40,335 nt of DNA from a virus, in the IMG/VR virus record IMGVR_UViG_3300006735_000072, positions 1 through 40,335 of that record. One strand, written 5' to 3'. A program made the translations under genes and the position numbers. The notes under the pieces are model-generated. The model was not told where the DNA came from. It searched no databases and saw only the letters and a program-made list of their open reading frames with translations. Below are positions 22,301 to 28,482 of the stretch, piece after piece; the first letter of the stretch is position 1; every line of letters begins with the position of its first letter.

Positions 22301-24841
22301 GGAGAACAGGTGAGACCTGGATATGTGGAAATGAGCTATAATGAAGGTGGTAAAAAGATTAGGTTTGCCATGAAAAATGCTTCTTATGAAAGTTTATTTG
22401 CTCATCCTAGAGAAATGGTTCCTGCTGGGGATCAACTTAACATGATAACTGGACCCTTAAAATGGGGTGGTAGTATGCTTAAAACATTTGCTACTGGTGT
22501 TGGTGCACCATTTTTCTTTATTGCTAACGTGTTTTATGATTTTGCTCAGCAAGTTATGTTTACAGACACCTATAACGGTAATTGGTACGGATCAACTCTA
22601 GCAACAAAATTCGGAATAGCAGCTTCAGATTGGTTATCTGTAATGAAGGATGCAGCAACAAATGGACCACTTAGCCAGGAATATAAGATGCTTGGAGGTT
22701 CTTTAGAATTTATGACTAGATACGGATTAATGGATTACTCAACAGATTTATTGGTAAATGAAAAGGAGTTGTCAGAAAGAGTTAAAGAGATAATGTCTAA
22801 TCCTGAAAACAAACTCAATGAAGATCAGGCTAGAGATCAAGCTATTCGAGAACAAGTGAGTAGAATGTATGGTGATAACGCTCCTTACACAAACCCTAAT
22901 ACAAAAAGTGGATGGGAGATAATTAAAAGAGTTGTGTCATCTATGAACTCAACATCTGAAATGACGGGTAGATTAGCTAATACTCGTAGATGGACTAAAA
23001 AATATATACAAGAGTATAAAGATAAAAACGATGGTCAAGAACCTACGGGTGAGGATCTTATACAAATCAAGAAAAGAGCTGTGGCTAATGCGGTTGATTA
23101 CGCTAACTTTAATAATGGGGGGAAATCTATTAAGTTTTTTGATTCTTTAGGGTTTGCTTACCTTAATGCTGCATCACAAGTTCTTGATAAGAGTGTTAGG
23201 TATGTTAGTGAAAATCCAGCTCAATTCGCTTGGGATGCGGCACAATGGGCTGTAACATTTGGAGCTGGTATAATGGCTTACAACTTGCAGTATTTTGATA
23301 TCTTAGATGAGGACGAAGAAGAAAGATTACAGAATAATTTAAATGATGCGATAGAGAGTGGGGATAATAAATTAGAGAAAAGGATAAGAGAAAAGCTGTA
23401 CAAAAACAGAAGATACTTTATAAATCATATTAGCGATTATGATATGGAGAATTATCACTGTATAATATTACCTGGTAAAGTTACAGATATAGTGAGTCAA
23501 GAGAAAGAAATAGCTTTACAAGATCAATTAAAGATTGCTGAAAGCATGCCTATAGGGGAGGATAGAGATAAAAGAATAGCTGAAATTAAAGAGCAGTTAT
23601 CTGATAATAGAGTTGTAACTCCTAGATATTTAAAGATACCTAGCGATGCTAGAATAAATGCTTTTAGAGTTGGTGTTGAAGATCTTACGTTTAAGCATAT
23701 TACTGGATCTAACTACAGGGTTCAATCTGAAGACGCTTTATCATTTACTCCGTGGGGTAGAGGTGATGAGAAAAATTCTTACGGTAGAATATTACAGAAA
23801 GCTATACCAGCTGGTGGTGGTAATCCTAGGGATTTAGTAGCTTCAAATCCTCTCCTTAATGTAATATTAAAAACAACTCAAAATTATGACGCTTTTTACA
23901 ATAGACCTATATGGAAAGATTATAATGAAGGTGCTAATGGGTATACTCAGTATGAAGGTTCTTTTGATAAATATGAAGACAAGTGGCTAAGAGATTTATC
24001 TAAGAGACTTGATACAATGGGGTTGTGGGAAGGAGGTTTTCCTATTACAACTACAAAATCAGTTTTAAGTTCTTTATTTACCAATATGGATAGAAACCCA
24101 GTTAACGCTATAGTTAACCATAGTTATGTAGCTGCTACTGGAGGTCTTAATGAGTATGAGAAAGAACAATATGGAAATCAAATGAATATGTTTTTAAATG
24201 ATGTTTTAGGCCCAGTAACAAAAAGGTATGTTGGAGATATTGATCTTCTTAGAAATCAAAAATCTAAATTACAAGCTGAAGCTGATCATATGAGAGAGAC
24301 AGAAGATAGATTCCAAGCTAACTTAAGGCTTTCTTATCAAGCTGTTATAAACAAGAATGGAATAAGAAAAGATCCTGACACAGGAAATTGGATAGATGCT
24401 GACGGTAAGGTTATGAGACTTGAGGATTCAGATGGAGATGGATTATATGATGCTAAAGACTTTTTCTTATCTGAATCAGACAGAGTAATAAATCAAGTGG
24501 AGGATGAGCTTAGAGGTAGATTGGGTGAAGATGAGATTATAGATCAAAACTTATGGAACGTGGAAGAACAGAAAAAGCGAATACATAGAATGGTTGTTAT
24601 GGATTGGAAGTATGGTGAAAACAGTTCTGATATTCAAAGGGCTATTATAGATTTTAAACAAGGTAATAAAATGACAGCAGCCTTTATGATATATCAAATA
24701 AGAAAAGAGTCAATGGGTGACTCGCAACAATATAGCTCTTTAATGAAGACTATTAGAGAAGAAAATATAATTTCAGATCCTCAAGTTATGTATATGATGA
24801 AACAATTTGCAATAGCTGATGCTGAAAAAATTACAGAGTAA
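13364..24841 (+). CDS. Giant polyvalent virion protein, probably ejected into the host
   Basis: One 3825-residue frame covers more than a quarter of the window. Modules I can see, in order: an N-terminal 70-residue helical domain with more C/G-ending codons than the rest; hydrophobic stretches at about 938-960 and 1102-1121 that could insert in a membrane; and a phage polyvalent module with HDFFGH at 1413-1418 followed by SRMFSHDARRAMTTETRGQN near 1434. Next is a module with WY at 1870-1871, a SPQ motif near 1896, KTGQFYNNL at 2004 and IDVWAARNMRR near 2021 (DUF7178-like), then long helical regions. An LPD38-like region follows (FATGVGAPFFFIANVFYDF from about 3041, and FLN-type helices at about 3246-3300), and a DSDGDGLYDAKD calcium-type loop at 3688-3699. 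Large virion proteins built from such modules are known from many phages and are thought to enter the cell with the DNA. No protease or polymerase active site was recognised. Confidence 0.8.
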   Translation: MAVVYQKDKNAIRFVADFYKKFKPNHKLTQVEIDSIFAQYDGDYETMVKDIYGALTEYTPSDSDITSVINRYALKKKDSANGLLESATGESEQLEIDENKEGFTAEDGAFVTDLNLSTDEEIHKGLEGAKAGTSATLNYKTKEPRVLEGRQDYPIHVYADGGYQGVLKPGGKMKTSPASKIVEIPTDKYFKAQDGAIVPNEENNQDVSIENEEDVWNYDYILKTFTKNGSPVDASQVPINIMGDLKIDIQNQHDLQKREKSRNDAEIQAGLKNVEFNQNFEQFYGQEGDLNFYKAAQLYAENPENFNLLLESTEEGQFVDYEGMQIPLTTSISESGKDLISAANPDTNTFFHEVPVGGGSNEEILSEYGIESGLVTGDENQSFQSVDDDGLTQYETILNMDNHMASLLNQRSELVGGKHVYKEDKKSKFLRPKALYEEGVDQTTTLGNINYNTLSEDQRFQYEKLTEQINNVKGAKAKLNVQLLTSSNKHGVNDVKTAYGGLKTHEDRVSFFNSSSDQINDKVDRSESYQMNLVVSELKNEIQQDLSDEFSVDTEAKDLLQKYQTNKGIKFKGPEEMLGDKVFMNLYSDFQKSRLNKINMTIADIDWQNEETFKTQVKLNASLKNINKQLERLELQKENEKIDEDEYIEQSTKLNQQISILREKMEENRGKRGYERGTEMFTETGERIEGPVATEEDKIIQQQITNKEAEFMQALSQAEDYGAFVDKLMRAQDGLYSTELMNQDIWKNEKMTLPSGKEMTLEEMYSFIQAQSGDTGALWSLGIGGGAKELREQFDSEAERNTGVIGLRQQLRTIDKSIPMMIAKNFGEGSKEDAVFMIEMLKNFKGRYYENQTQLVAMSNVLTFNVDPGKEWGEKTGAGLFLRQMSESFGHAVHKRHVHSEDDMINYYDDIANAYGIELTDQQKVAGEISLNDMVAQGVGTTVPIMIEMIATMPLAGAGLKTLTKVPLIKNAMVAAKTTDVGKFWWNFSENVVRGAVAFEMTSGDQATWRMGAAEGATEQVMNSLFKRTPVTRSLLTLYRSFGKPGVKVATLPPRILAGGGAELLAEYSGEFVENLTNMGFNWEEALMATVGQSRDERINKLMTTAIICVGLSTAFTTLTANSIEQNFQDMLDGGQLGPEDTKLVQDFLGVMDEYKKSPQGEQLTLWGDDDFDTMVGETPDHLSGVNGDDEGDTPGGPTIPLGEGPGGLPTIKDERDEDIGMPASGGRQLTLFEDESVRSSAGNTSSVNPGNRLFNDPNPETSQIAKNYINTNSPQIGVQHSDATPVTDINEENSKNIADAYEAMENNPNDPKVQKAYTALANETQMQYQELINAGYTIEVYNGKGEPYANSDEMIKDVRDNKHLYIFGTETGFGQGQITDQMRAENPLLQPTEFQDVNGNPLLVNDLFRAVHDFFGHTELGNGFGIKGEENAWLNHSRMFSHDARRAMTTETRGQNSWVNFNQKLRREDGSMPKKGDPDYVRPQDRPFADQKIGLLPDEFVFQQPSTPSVTADPAVEVTQDTPFKYNRSKKVYEGTVNNKPFVIAKRYGKQEWIEALSGEVLGRTKKEAIKTLKLAMEGPVAMDLMESTDQITEELAGIIDLINASTNAHDSDVDPNTKSPENIESLVDRTIRGIDSELDRINRNRGKNLYMDVTMGLGPVAWEAFLKALKTGLKAGQSVSVAFNKAVESIKGLDEFKEESIESLKKRFLFNNDGVVKFAEEAIINKVTAPKFLEALQEKYPDQYNEIEAKEIYKIAKLRVNPKVVRSNYTRSELKQIDNLQNKIDQHNNVDMKNDRSLSDPMQILFDGGFVVLKNGKPVIKTLPFNFNGAPIFQGLNEQQKIELASDLLIQDFNTNSSKIDLERATGWYSKTKNLIQQKFGGNAPIFFELLGVTSPQAPPQVNFRKSTEVLRSYSEGKFDESLEIYDNKVKAIMAQYDQGVFGVGKKAVIKAKELIKQASSDQDVVAAIKKKNGKSFGLPVVTSGIVRVLYGNWLSNNPANKTGQFYNNLSLRDRSATIDVWAARNMRRIVYSQGGFVPFRRRQSQETTVGNKDFSFAQSVYAVAAKKLNLNPDDLQAAMWFIEKQIYDESGFSGTDRTGAAKDQATMENAVNSAKITDRVMVGASTFIGNTSPEQKNRIYSATARAIQKALERNATDEEIAAVIAETMQGSVRMDQALQNLDAVVSLLGAMGRPYQSEGIYMNQTEDTINLEMLVDAGTDLSPLFDELLNTAINNEQESVFASKVTTKQDPNARPFRRIEFDSPMTLTDARMFANEHFGPNGVEGLTLNYNQEGEVTGMSMQFVPEYLMEPMGEGLTMENIKEYESRWEDGANKAIREIQEKYGEDIFNTVENGYINTKVFTNGEYETTTRQEKSFETDINRELARRQRAINSGDNAQDISDLRTGDEYSSGSVQRFQILTDFADKLDQIYKDLGGNAYADPFMSIPIIRAALKTASITLRATSSVAKAVDAAIDYLNRAQADGDKFIPNQEAEIRELFKNFLSTQEGLFNPKDPGMSGETELTEEEASQLEEQEARLQEMRERRVLEMIDALNSDIDLKDWTDADYSETLEELQKDQDAAFSRGKDNFFGRLADFRRSLDNMFVKLKEQTVDTKFRIKRSIRNIGKDLNLSETASNALASITLWLTVPGTAKELIDQANKKIWGALSSAQIKLVGQLSTLERIIELDNLSDAQKSAADAIVKNLNILSKKLGKAKTKEEKAAIKEQIKQSEAQIDNIYKDNSSVSVKKNEDGSGYYLEYVTKDKSGKDLFIKMKPGIASITNPTTKSKVWPWRMKHPEVKNPKGEGYVMMNKEIAEGMINSMKLKEGDGFKVIRETTDKLFEEYRNELKRNFEAGLIDEATYNELKDLKYNPRKFVDHVIFTERNLNEQRKSGRANKGDHLESPLQMLKQGSDQVLFMDPVKLLQNTLAIGAKLRAENEVRRGIYDIISQATKKGFEYVNGTNMAVEEIGYILKDGEQVRPGYVEMSYNEGGKKIRFAMKNASYESLFAHPREMVPAGDQLNMITGPLKWGGSMLKTFATGVGAPFFFIANVFYDFAQQVMFTDTYNGNWYGSTLATKFGIAASDWLSVMKDAATNGPLSQEYKMLGGSLEFMTRYGLMDYSTDLLVNEKELSERVKEIMSNPENKLNEDQARDQAIREQVSRMYGDNAPYTNPNTKSGWEIIKRVVSSMNSTSEMTGRLANTRRWTKKYIQEYKDKNDGQEPTGEDLIQIKKRAVANAVDYANFNNGGKSIKFFDSLGFAYLNAASQVLDKSVRYVSENPAQFAWDAAQWAVTFGAGIMAYNLQYFDILDEDEEERLQNNLNDAIESGDNKLEKRIREKLYKNRRYFINHISDYDMENYHCIILPGKVTDIVSQEKEIALQDQLKIAESMPIGEDRDKRIAEIKEQLSDNRVVTPRYLKIPSDARINAFRVGVEDLTFKHITGSNYRVQSEDALSFTPWGRGDEKNSYGRILQKAIPAGGGNPRDLVASNPLLNVILKTTQNYDAFYNRPIWKDYNEGANGYTQYEGSFDKYEDKWLRDLSKRLDTMGLWEGGFPITTTKSVLSSLFTNMDRNPVNAIVNHSYVAATGGLNEYEKEQYGNQMNMFLNDVLGPVTKRYVGDIDLLRNQKSKLQAEADHMRETEDRFQANLRLSYQAVINKNGIRKDPDTGNWIDADGKVMRLEDSDGDGLYDAKDFFLSESDRVINQVEDELRGRLGEDEIIDQNLWNVEEQKKRIHRMVVMDWKYGENSSDIQRAIIDFKQGNKMTAAFMIYQIRKESMGDSQQYSSLMKTIREENIISDPQVMYMMKQFAIADAEKITE

Positions 24842-24877
24842 TAGATATAATGATTAAAAAATAACTATATTTACAAG

Positions 24878-25951
24878 ATGAAAAAGGACATAAGTAAAAT
24901 ACTTTATATAATAATGATGATAGTGGTATTTGGTATATCCACTGCTTTTAGTCAAGGAGACTTTTTTAAGTATTCCACTTTCTACACTTCAATGACTATG
25001 AACACTCCTTTTGTTGAGAGGGGTGACTATGTAGCTGCAGATAAAGGCTATGAGGATGTAACTCAAGTCCATCCATACGATTATAATTTAACTCTCGGCT
25101 TGAGAAAAATAGCACGATTTGATTATGAATACAAAGTTAAAACATGGTATTATGGAACTGAAAAAGCTGTTGCAGATAATGTTACTATTGGTAATAGCGT
25201 TGGTTGGGAGTATCTACTTAATTATTCATTTATACGTAATCGTGGTGATAAATATACTGAGCAAAATTTCTGGCTTAGATACCTTGGAGATAAATGTGTA
25301 ACAAAAGTTCAGTATAAGGATAATCAGAGAGTTAATTTAAGATATAACTCATTCGATACAAGATTTAGGATTAATAAGGGAAATTGGGATTTTACTATTG
25401 GTGGAGTATTTCGTATGCACCCAGTATATGGTGTCACTCCAATAGAAGATTTCTGGATTCCTGGAGAGTCTACTTTTCAACAGTTAGCAGAGGATTTTGG
25501 ATATGCTCCAGAACAATGGGTTCAGGGGTTTTATGTTAATCAAAACTGGTACGATGTTAGTGGTGGAGACTCCGTTTTGGTCGCTACCTCGAATGATGAG
25601 TTCTTCAACCACTACTTCGGTGATGCAGTGGAAACATATAATGAGAGAGAGTTAGAAAAACTTGGAATGCAGAAAGAATTAAGTGCTGTTATAGGAATAG
25701 CATACTATAAATATACCCCTAAAATGTGGATGCACGCTTGGGTTAATTGCATGCCTGTTCACTACGGAATGGATGAGTATTCATTTGAATATGGTAAAGA
25801 AGATTGGGATAATATGGAGTGGGATGCTGGTATGGTATTTGGATCTAGAATAACCAAGAACTTGGGAATGTTTGTGGAGGGAACTCATATGCGTTATTGG
25901 ATGAAACCTGTATATGAAGTAAAGTTTGGTTTTAACTATTTAATATTTTAA
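24878..25951 (+). CDS. Phage-encoded outer-membrane beta-barrel protein
   Basis: This 357-residue protein has a clear signal peptide (residues 1-25, basic start, hydrophobic core, cleavage after TAFS before QG). The mature part alternates polar and aromatic/hydrophobic residues in short strands (WEYLLNYSF, FWLRYL, VNLRYNSFDTRFRI, WDFTIGGVF, AVIGIAYYKY). It ends in a strand with terminal aromatic Phe (KFGFNYLIF), the usual sorting signal for Bam-assembled barrels. It would sit in the host outer membrane late in infection. The gene is on the late strand, 36 nt after the giant gene and 2 nt before a lipoprotein gene. I recognise no named porin family. A porin-like or receptor-blocking role is possible. 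Confidence 0.7.
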   Translation: MKKDISKILYIIMMIVVFGISTAFSQGDFFKYSTFYTSMTMNTPFVERGDYVAADKGYEDVTQVHPYDYNLTLGLRKIARFDYEYKVKTWYYGTEKAVADNVTIGNSVGWEYLLNYSFIRNRGDKYTEQNFWLRYLGDKCVTKVQYKDNQRVNLRYNSFDTRFRINKGNWDFTIGGVFRMHPVYGVTPIEDFWIPGESTFQQLAEDFGYAPEQWVQGFYVNQNWYDVSGGDSVLVATSNDEFFNHYFGDAVETYNERELEKLGMQKELSAVIGIAYYKYTPKMWMHAWVNCMPVHYGMDEYSFEYGKEDWDNMEWDAGMVFGSRITKNLGMFVEGTHMRYWMKPVYEVKFGFNYLIF

Positions 25952-25953
25952 TT

Positions 25954-26145
25954 ATGAAAAAACTATTATTCTTATTGGTACTATGTTCAGGGTGCTCAAT
26001 GTTATTTAATCCTGATAATTACAATCCAAACCCCACCCCAAAACCTATCGTTGAGGAGCCAAAAGATTCAATTAGGGTTGATACTATAAGATTAACAAAC
26101 GGTATTGATCATATTATTATGTTAGATACAGTAAAAATAAAATAG
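25954..26145 (+). CDS. Small Pro-rich lipoprotein
   Basis: This 63-residue protein has a short signal peptide and a lipobox-like LCSGC, giving Cys14 as the probable lipidated residue; Cys instead of Leu at -3 is non-standard. The mature part begins Asn/Pro-rich (NPNPTPKPIVEEP), as in outer spanins. It ends with two DT[IV] units (RVDTIRL, MLDTVKIK) like those of the next gene's repeats. It lies 2 nt from each neighbour, between the barrel protein and the T9SS-like protein. It could be an outer-membrane anchor or partner for the stalk protein, or an o-spanin; the shared DT[IV] motif favours the first. Confidence 0.6.
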   Translation: MKKLLFLLVLCSGCSMLFNPDNYNPNPTPKPIVEEPKDSIRVDTIRLTNGIDHIIMLDTVKIK

Positions 26146-26147
26146 AT

Positions 26148-27065
26148 ATGAAAAAACTATTAATAATATTATTTGCTTTCATTAGCTCTTTAACTTACTC
26201 TCAGCAATATGATTTTGAAGCTATATGTTTAGCTTGTGCTGAAGCAGAAGGTTTTTATTGTGGTGATGATCCCACAAACTGGACTCAATATTCTCCTAAT
26301 GGTTGTGTTCAAAACTCTTGGATAAACGATGGATGGGTGGACTGTGTTGATGCTACTGATGAAGGAGAAGATGTTGTTCCAACATCCCCTGATGAATGTG
26401 CTCCTCCCCCACCACAATGTGACACTATTTATGTGGATGTTCCAGTAATAGAATATGTATATGAAACTGACACAGTTGAAGTTGAGGTTCCTTTTTACAT
26501 TTATGAAACAATCATACAGCTAGATACAATAGTCGAGACGGAATATATAACTCAGATTGTTATAGATACTATTATTGAAACACAGCTAGACACAATTTAC
26601 AACACAGAATATATAACTCAAATAGTAATTGACACTGTGATTCAGGAGGTTGAGGTTTTTGTTCCTGAGTATATATATGTTACAGACACTGTATATGCGG
26701 AGGTGCTAGATACTATGTTTATAGATGTCATACAAGAAGTGGAGGTTGTTGTATATGATACTATAGTTGAAACAGAAATTGAATATGTGGAGTTTTTTGT
26801 TACAGATACTATTGTTCAGTATGATACTATAGTAAACACAGAATACGTTGAAATATTTGTTATTGATACTGTAGTAGAATATATTGAGGTTGTAGAAATT
26901 GAATATATAGACTGTGACACTGGTTTACCTTGCGGATCTGGAATGGAAGAAATATTAGATAAATCTATTAATACTGGATTGTTATACGATCTAAACGGGA
27001 AAGCTATAAGAAAAACAGAAGGAATATATATAAAAAATGGTAAAATTAAATATTTAATAAGATGA
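26148..27065 (+). CDS. Exported repeat-stalk protein with type IX secretion-like C-terminus
   Basis: 305 residues. Residues 1-18 are a signal peptide (cleavage after TYS). Residues 22-90 form a Cys-rich domain containing DGWVDCVDATDEGED, reminiscent of the DCxDxxDE calcium loop of LDL-receptor class A modules. Residues 90-262 are a stalk of Thr/Val/Ile/Glu repeats with recurring DT[IV]. Two 22-residue copies starting QLDTI lie 66 nt apart (26517 and 26583). The last 28 residues (YDLNGKAIRK, then GIYIKNGKIKYLIR) match the T9SS type-A C-terminal signal, which directs Bacteroidetes proteins across the outer membrane to the surface. It is coupled to the next gene by ATGA. The host T9SS would presumably export it. 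Function unknown; adhesin-like or surface-blocking. Confidence 0.7.
   Translation: MKKLLIILFAFISSLTYSQQYDFEAICLACAEAEGFYCGDDPTNWTQYSPNGCVQNSWINDGWVDCVDATDEGEDVVPTSPDECAPPPPQCDTIYVDVPVIEYVYETDTVEVEVPFYIYETIIQLDTIVETEYITQIVIDTIIETQLDTIYNTEYITQIVIDTVIQEVEVFVPEYIYVTDTVYAEVLDTMFIDVIQEVEVVVYDTIVETEIEYVEFFVTDTIVQYDTIVNTEYVEIFVIDTVVEYIEVVEIEYIDCDTGLPCGSGMEEILDKSINTGLLYDLNGKAIRKTEGIYIKNGKIKYLIR
26517..26648 (+). repeat. 66-bp tandem repeat in the stalk protein
   Basis: Two adjacent 66-nt units encode nearly identical 22-residue segments (QLDTIVETEYITQIVIDTII and QLDTIYNTEYITQIVIDTVI). Synonymous differences between the DNA copies are common, so the duplication is not recent and the protein sequence is maintained. 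More diverged DT[IV] units follow to about 26910. Confidence 0.75.
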
Positions 27066-27655
27066 AAATAAAAAAAGAATACATGGGCGGAGGAGTCAAT
27101 AGAATGAATAAAAATATGTACGAAAAGGGAGGGTTATCTGAAGCTCAAAAGAAAATGGACAAAAATAATAATAATGAAATAGACTCTGAAGATCTAGCTA
27201 TGCTTAGAAACGCTGAAGAGGGAATGAAGATGAAGTACGCTTATGGAGGTAAAAATAAAATGATGTATCAAGATGGGGGAATGAATAATATAAGCTCTAT
27301 GTCATTGGAAGAGCTGCAAAAACTACTACAATCTCTTGAGCAACAACAACAATCTAGTGAAATGAAGGGTCGTATGCCATCACAAAGAGATATAGAAATG
27401 AGGGCTAGGAGTGAGGGTCGTATACCTCAAGGAACTCCAATGGAGGTTAGTGGTCAGGTTATGGATACTCCAATAGGTCCAATGCATCATGGACCAACAA
27501 GTAGTGAGCTTCATCAACAAGCTGAGCAAGATGCGTCAGATAGAGAACTGCAGGTGCGGATTCATGATATTCGAAAAGCTATAAAAAACTACGAACCAAA
27601 TAAGGGAACGGGTGGAAATTACCAGAAAGGAGGAAGATTACCTAGATTTATGTAA
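27062..27655 (+). CDS. YxGG-motif protein with EF-hand-like loop
   Basis: This 197-residue polar, Met/Gln/Lys-rich protein has no signal peptide. Short aromatic-Gly units recur: EYMGGG, YEKGG, YAYGG, YQDGG and, near the end, NYQKGG. DKNNNNEIDSED (about residues 34-45) has the spacing of an EF-hand calcium loop. A coiled-coil-like Gln/Glu stretch lies near 80-100. It starts by ATGA overlap with the stalk gene. The YxGG units recur in the 103-aa protein at 27865 and in the open frame before 9978. Function unknown; a virion-associated protein is plausible. Confidence 0.6.
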   Translation: MKIKKEYMGGGVNRMNKNMYEKGGLSEAQKKMDKNNNNEIDSEDLAMLRNAEEGMKMKYAYGGKNKMMYQDGGMNNISSMSLEELQKLLQSLEQQQQSSEMKGRMPSQRDIEMRARSEGRIPQGTPMEVSGQVMDTPIGPMHHGPTSSELHQQAEQDASDRELQVRIHDIRKAIKNYEPNKGTGGNYQKGGRLPRFM

Positions 27656-27868
27656 ATGAATATATTTAAAGACGATAATAATTGGAATGAAAAGGCTATA
27701 ATTGGTTTTGTAGCTTTTATAATAATGTGTATAATAATGATCGCTGACCTAGCAACTGGATGGTATGGTTATGACCTAGTTATAAATGAGTTTGTATATG
27801 ATTCGTTTGTTTGGGTTGTCCTTGGTTGTTTTGGTATCAGTGGCGTAGAAAAATTTGCTAAGAAATGA
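27656..27868 (+). CDS. Two-TM small membrane protein, holin-like
   Basis: This 70-residue protein has two hydrophobic segments (about residues 14-34 and 45-62), a short charged N-terminus and a basic C-terminus (VEKFAKK). Size, two-helix layout and a position among envelope and lysis genes fit a class II holin or a holin accessory protein. Its TGA overlaps the ATG of the next gene. A second holin candidate lies at 31869-32267 on the other strand, so this one could be the antiholin or pinholin. Sequence alone does not decide. Confidence 0.55.
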   Translation: MNIFKDDNNWNEKAIIGFVAFIIMCIIMIADLATGWYGYDLVINEFVYDSFVWVVLGCFGISGVEKFAKK

Positions 27869-28176
27869 GTTTGTATGCTAACATAAATAAGAGAAAAAAA
27901 GCTGGAACCAGTAGGTCTAAAAAAGACTCTACTATAAGTGATAAGGCTTATTCTGATATGAAAAAGGGTTTTCCTAAAGGGAGAATGGGAATGAAGATTA
28001 ATAAGTATAATAAAGGTGGTAAGATGGAGGGGTTGACAGATCGTCAAATGGAAACATTGGAAAAACATAAGGAACATCATACCAAAAAACATATGGATTT
28101 AATGATAAAACTTATGAAAGAAGGTAAAACATTTACTGAGGCTCATAAAGTAGCTATGGATAAGGTGGGAAAATAA
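27865..28176 (+). CDS. Small basic protein with YNKGG motif
   Basis: This 103-residue protein is strongly basic in the first half (MSLYANINKRKKAGTSRSKK…), with KYNKGGKMEGL in the middle and a helical Lys/His/Met-rich C-terminal half. The N-terminal pattern is one I recognise from many uncharacterised marine phage proteins. No catalytic motif or membrane segment is present. It is coupled to the holin-like gene by ATGA and followed 1 nt later by another basic protein. DNA or RNA binding, or packaging with the genome, is plausible from charge alone. Confidence 0.65.
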   Translation: MSLYANINKRKKAGTSRSKKDSTISDKAYSDMKKGFPKGRMGMKINKYNKGGKMEGLTDRQMETLEKHKEHHTKKHMDLMIKLMKEGKTFTEAHKVAMDKVGK

Positions 28177-28177
28177 T

Positions 28178-28480
28178 ATGGCCAAGTTAAATAAAAGAAA
28201 GAAGACAGCAGCTTGGACCAGAAAAGAAGGGAAAAATCCTAGTGGAGGATTAAATAAAAAGGGTAGAGACTCTTATAAAAGAGAAAACCCTGGCAGTAAA
28301 TTAAAAGCTCCTGTTACAGGGAAGGTTAAAAAGGGTAGTAAAGCTGCCAAGAGACGTAAGTCTTTTTGTGCTAGAATGGGTGGAATGAAGGGGCCTATGA
28401 AAGACAGTAAAGGTAGACCAACAAGGAAAGCTTTAGCACTTAGAAAATGGAAATGTAGAGTTAATAAAAAAAAGAAATAA
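28178..28480 (+). CDS. Small basic DUF6321-like protein
   Basis: This 100-residue protein contains about one third Lys/Arg. Conserved-looking blocks are PSGGLNKKGRDSYKRENPGS, AAKRRKSFCARMGGMKGPMK and PTRKALALRKWKC. I recognise this arrangement from a widespread phage and marine-virus family annotated as DUF6321. Only two Cys (one in each of the last two blocks), so a zinc site is unlikely. The charge suggests nucleic acid binding; the function of the family is unknown to me. The gene sits in the late operon, 1 nt after the 103-aa basic protein. Confidence 0.7.
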   Translation: MAKLNKRKKTAAWTRKEGKNPSGGLNKKGRDSYKRENPGSKLKAPVTGKVKKGSKAAKRRKSFCARMGGMKGPMKDSKGRPTRKALALRKWKCRVNKKKK

Positions 28481-28482
28481 TC

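Noticed and set aside
24866-24873. TATATTTA before the outer-membrane protein gene as a promoter
   Set aside because: No TTTG-like box 19-20 nt upstream, last base differs from the consensus, and it lies only 5 nt from the start codon.
27769-28092. 107-codon minus-strand frame across the holin-like and basic protein genes
   Set aside because: Antisense shadow; plus-strand genes there are coupled by overlapping stop/start codons.
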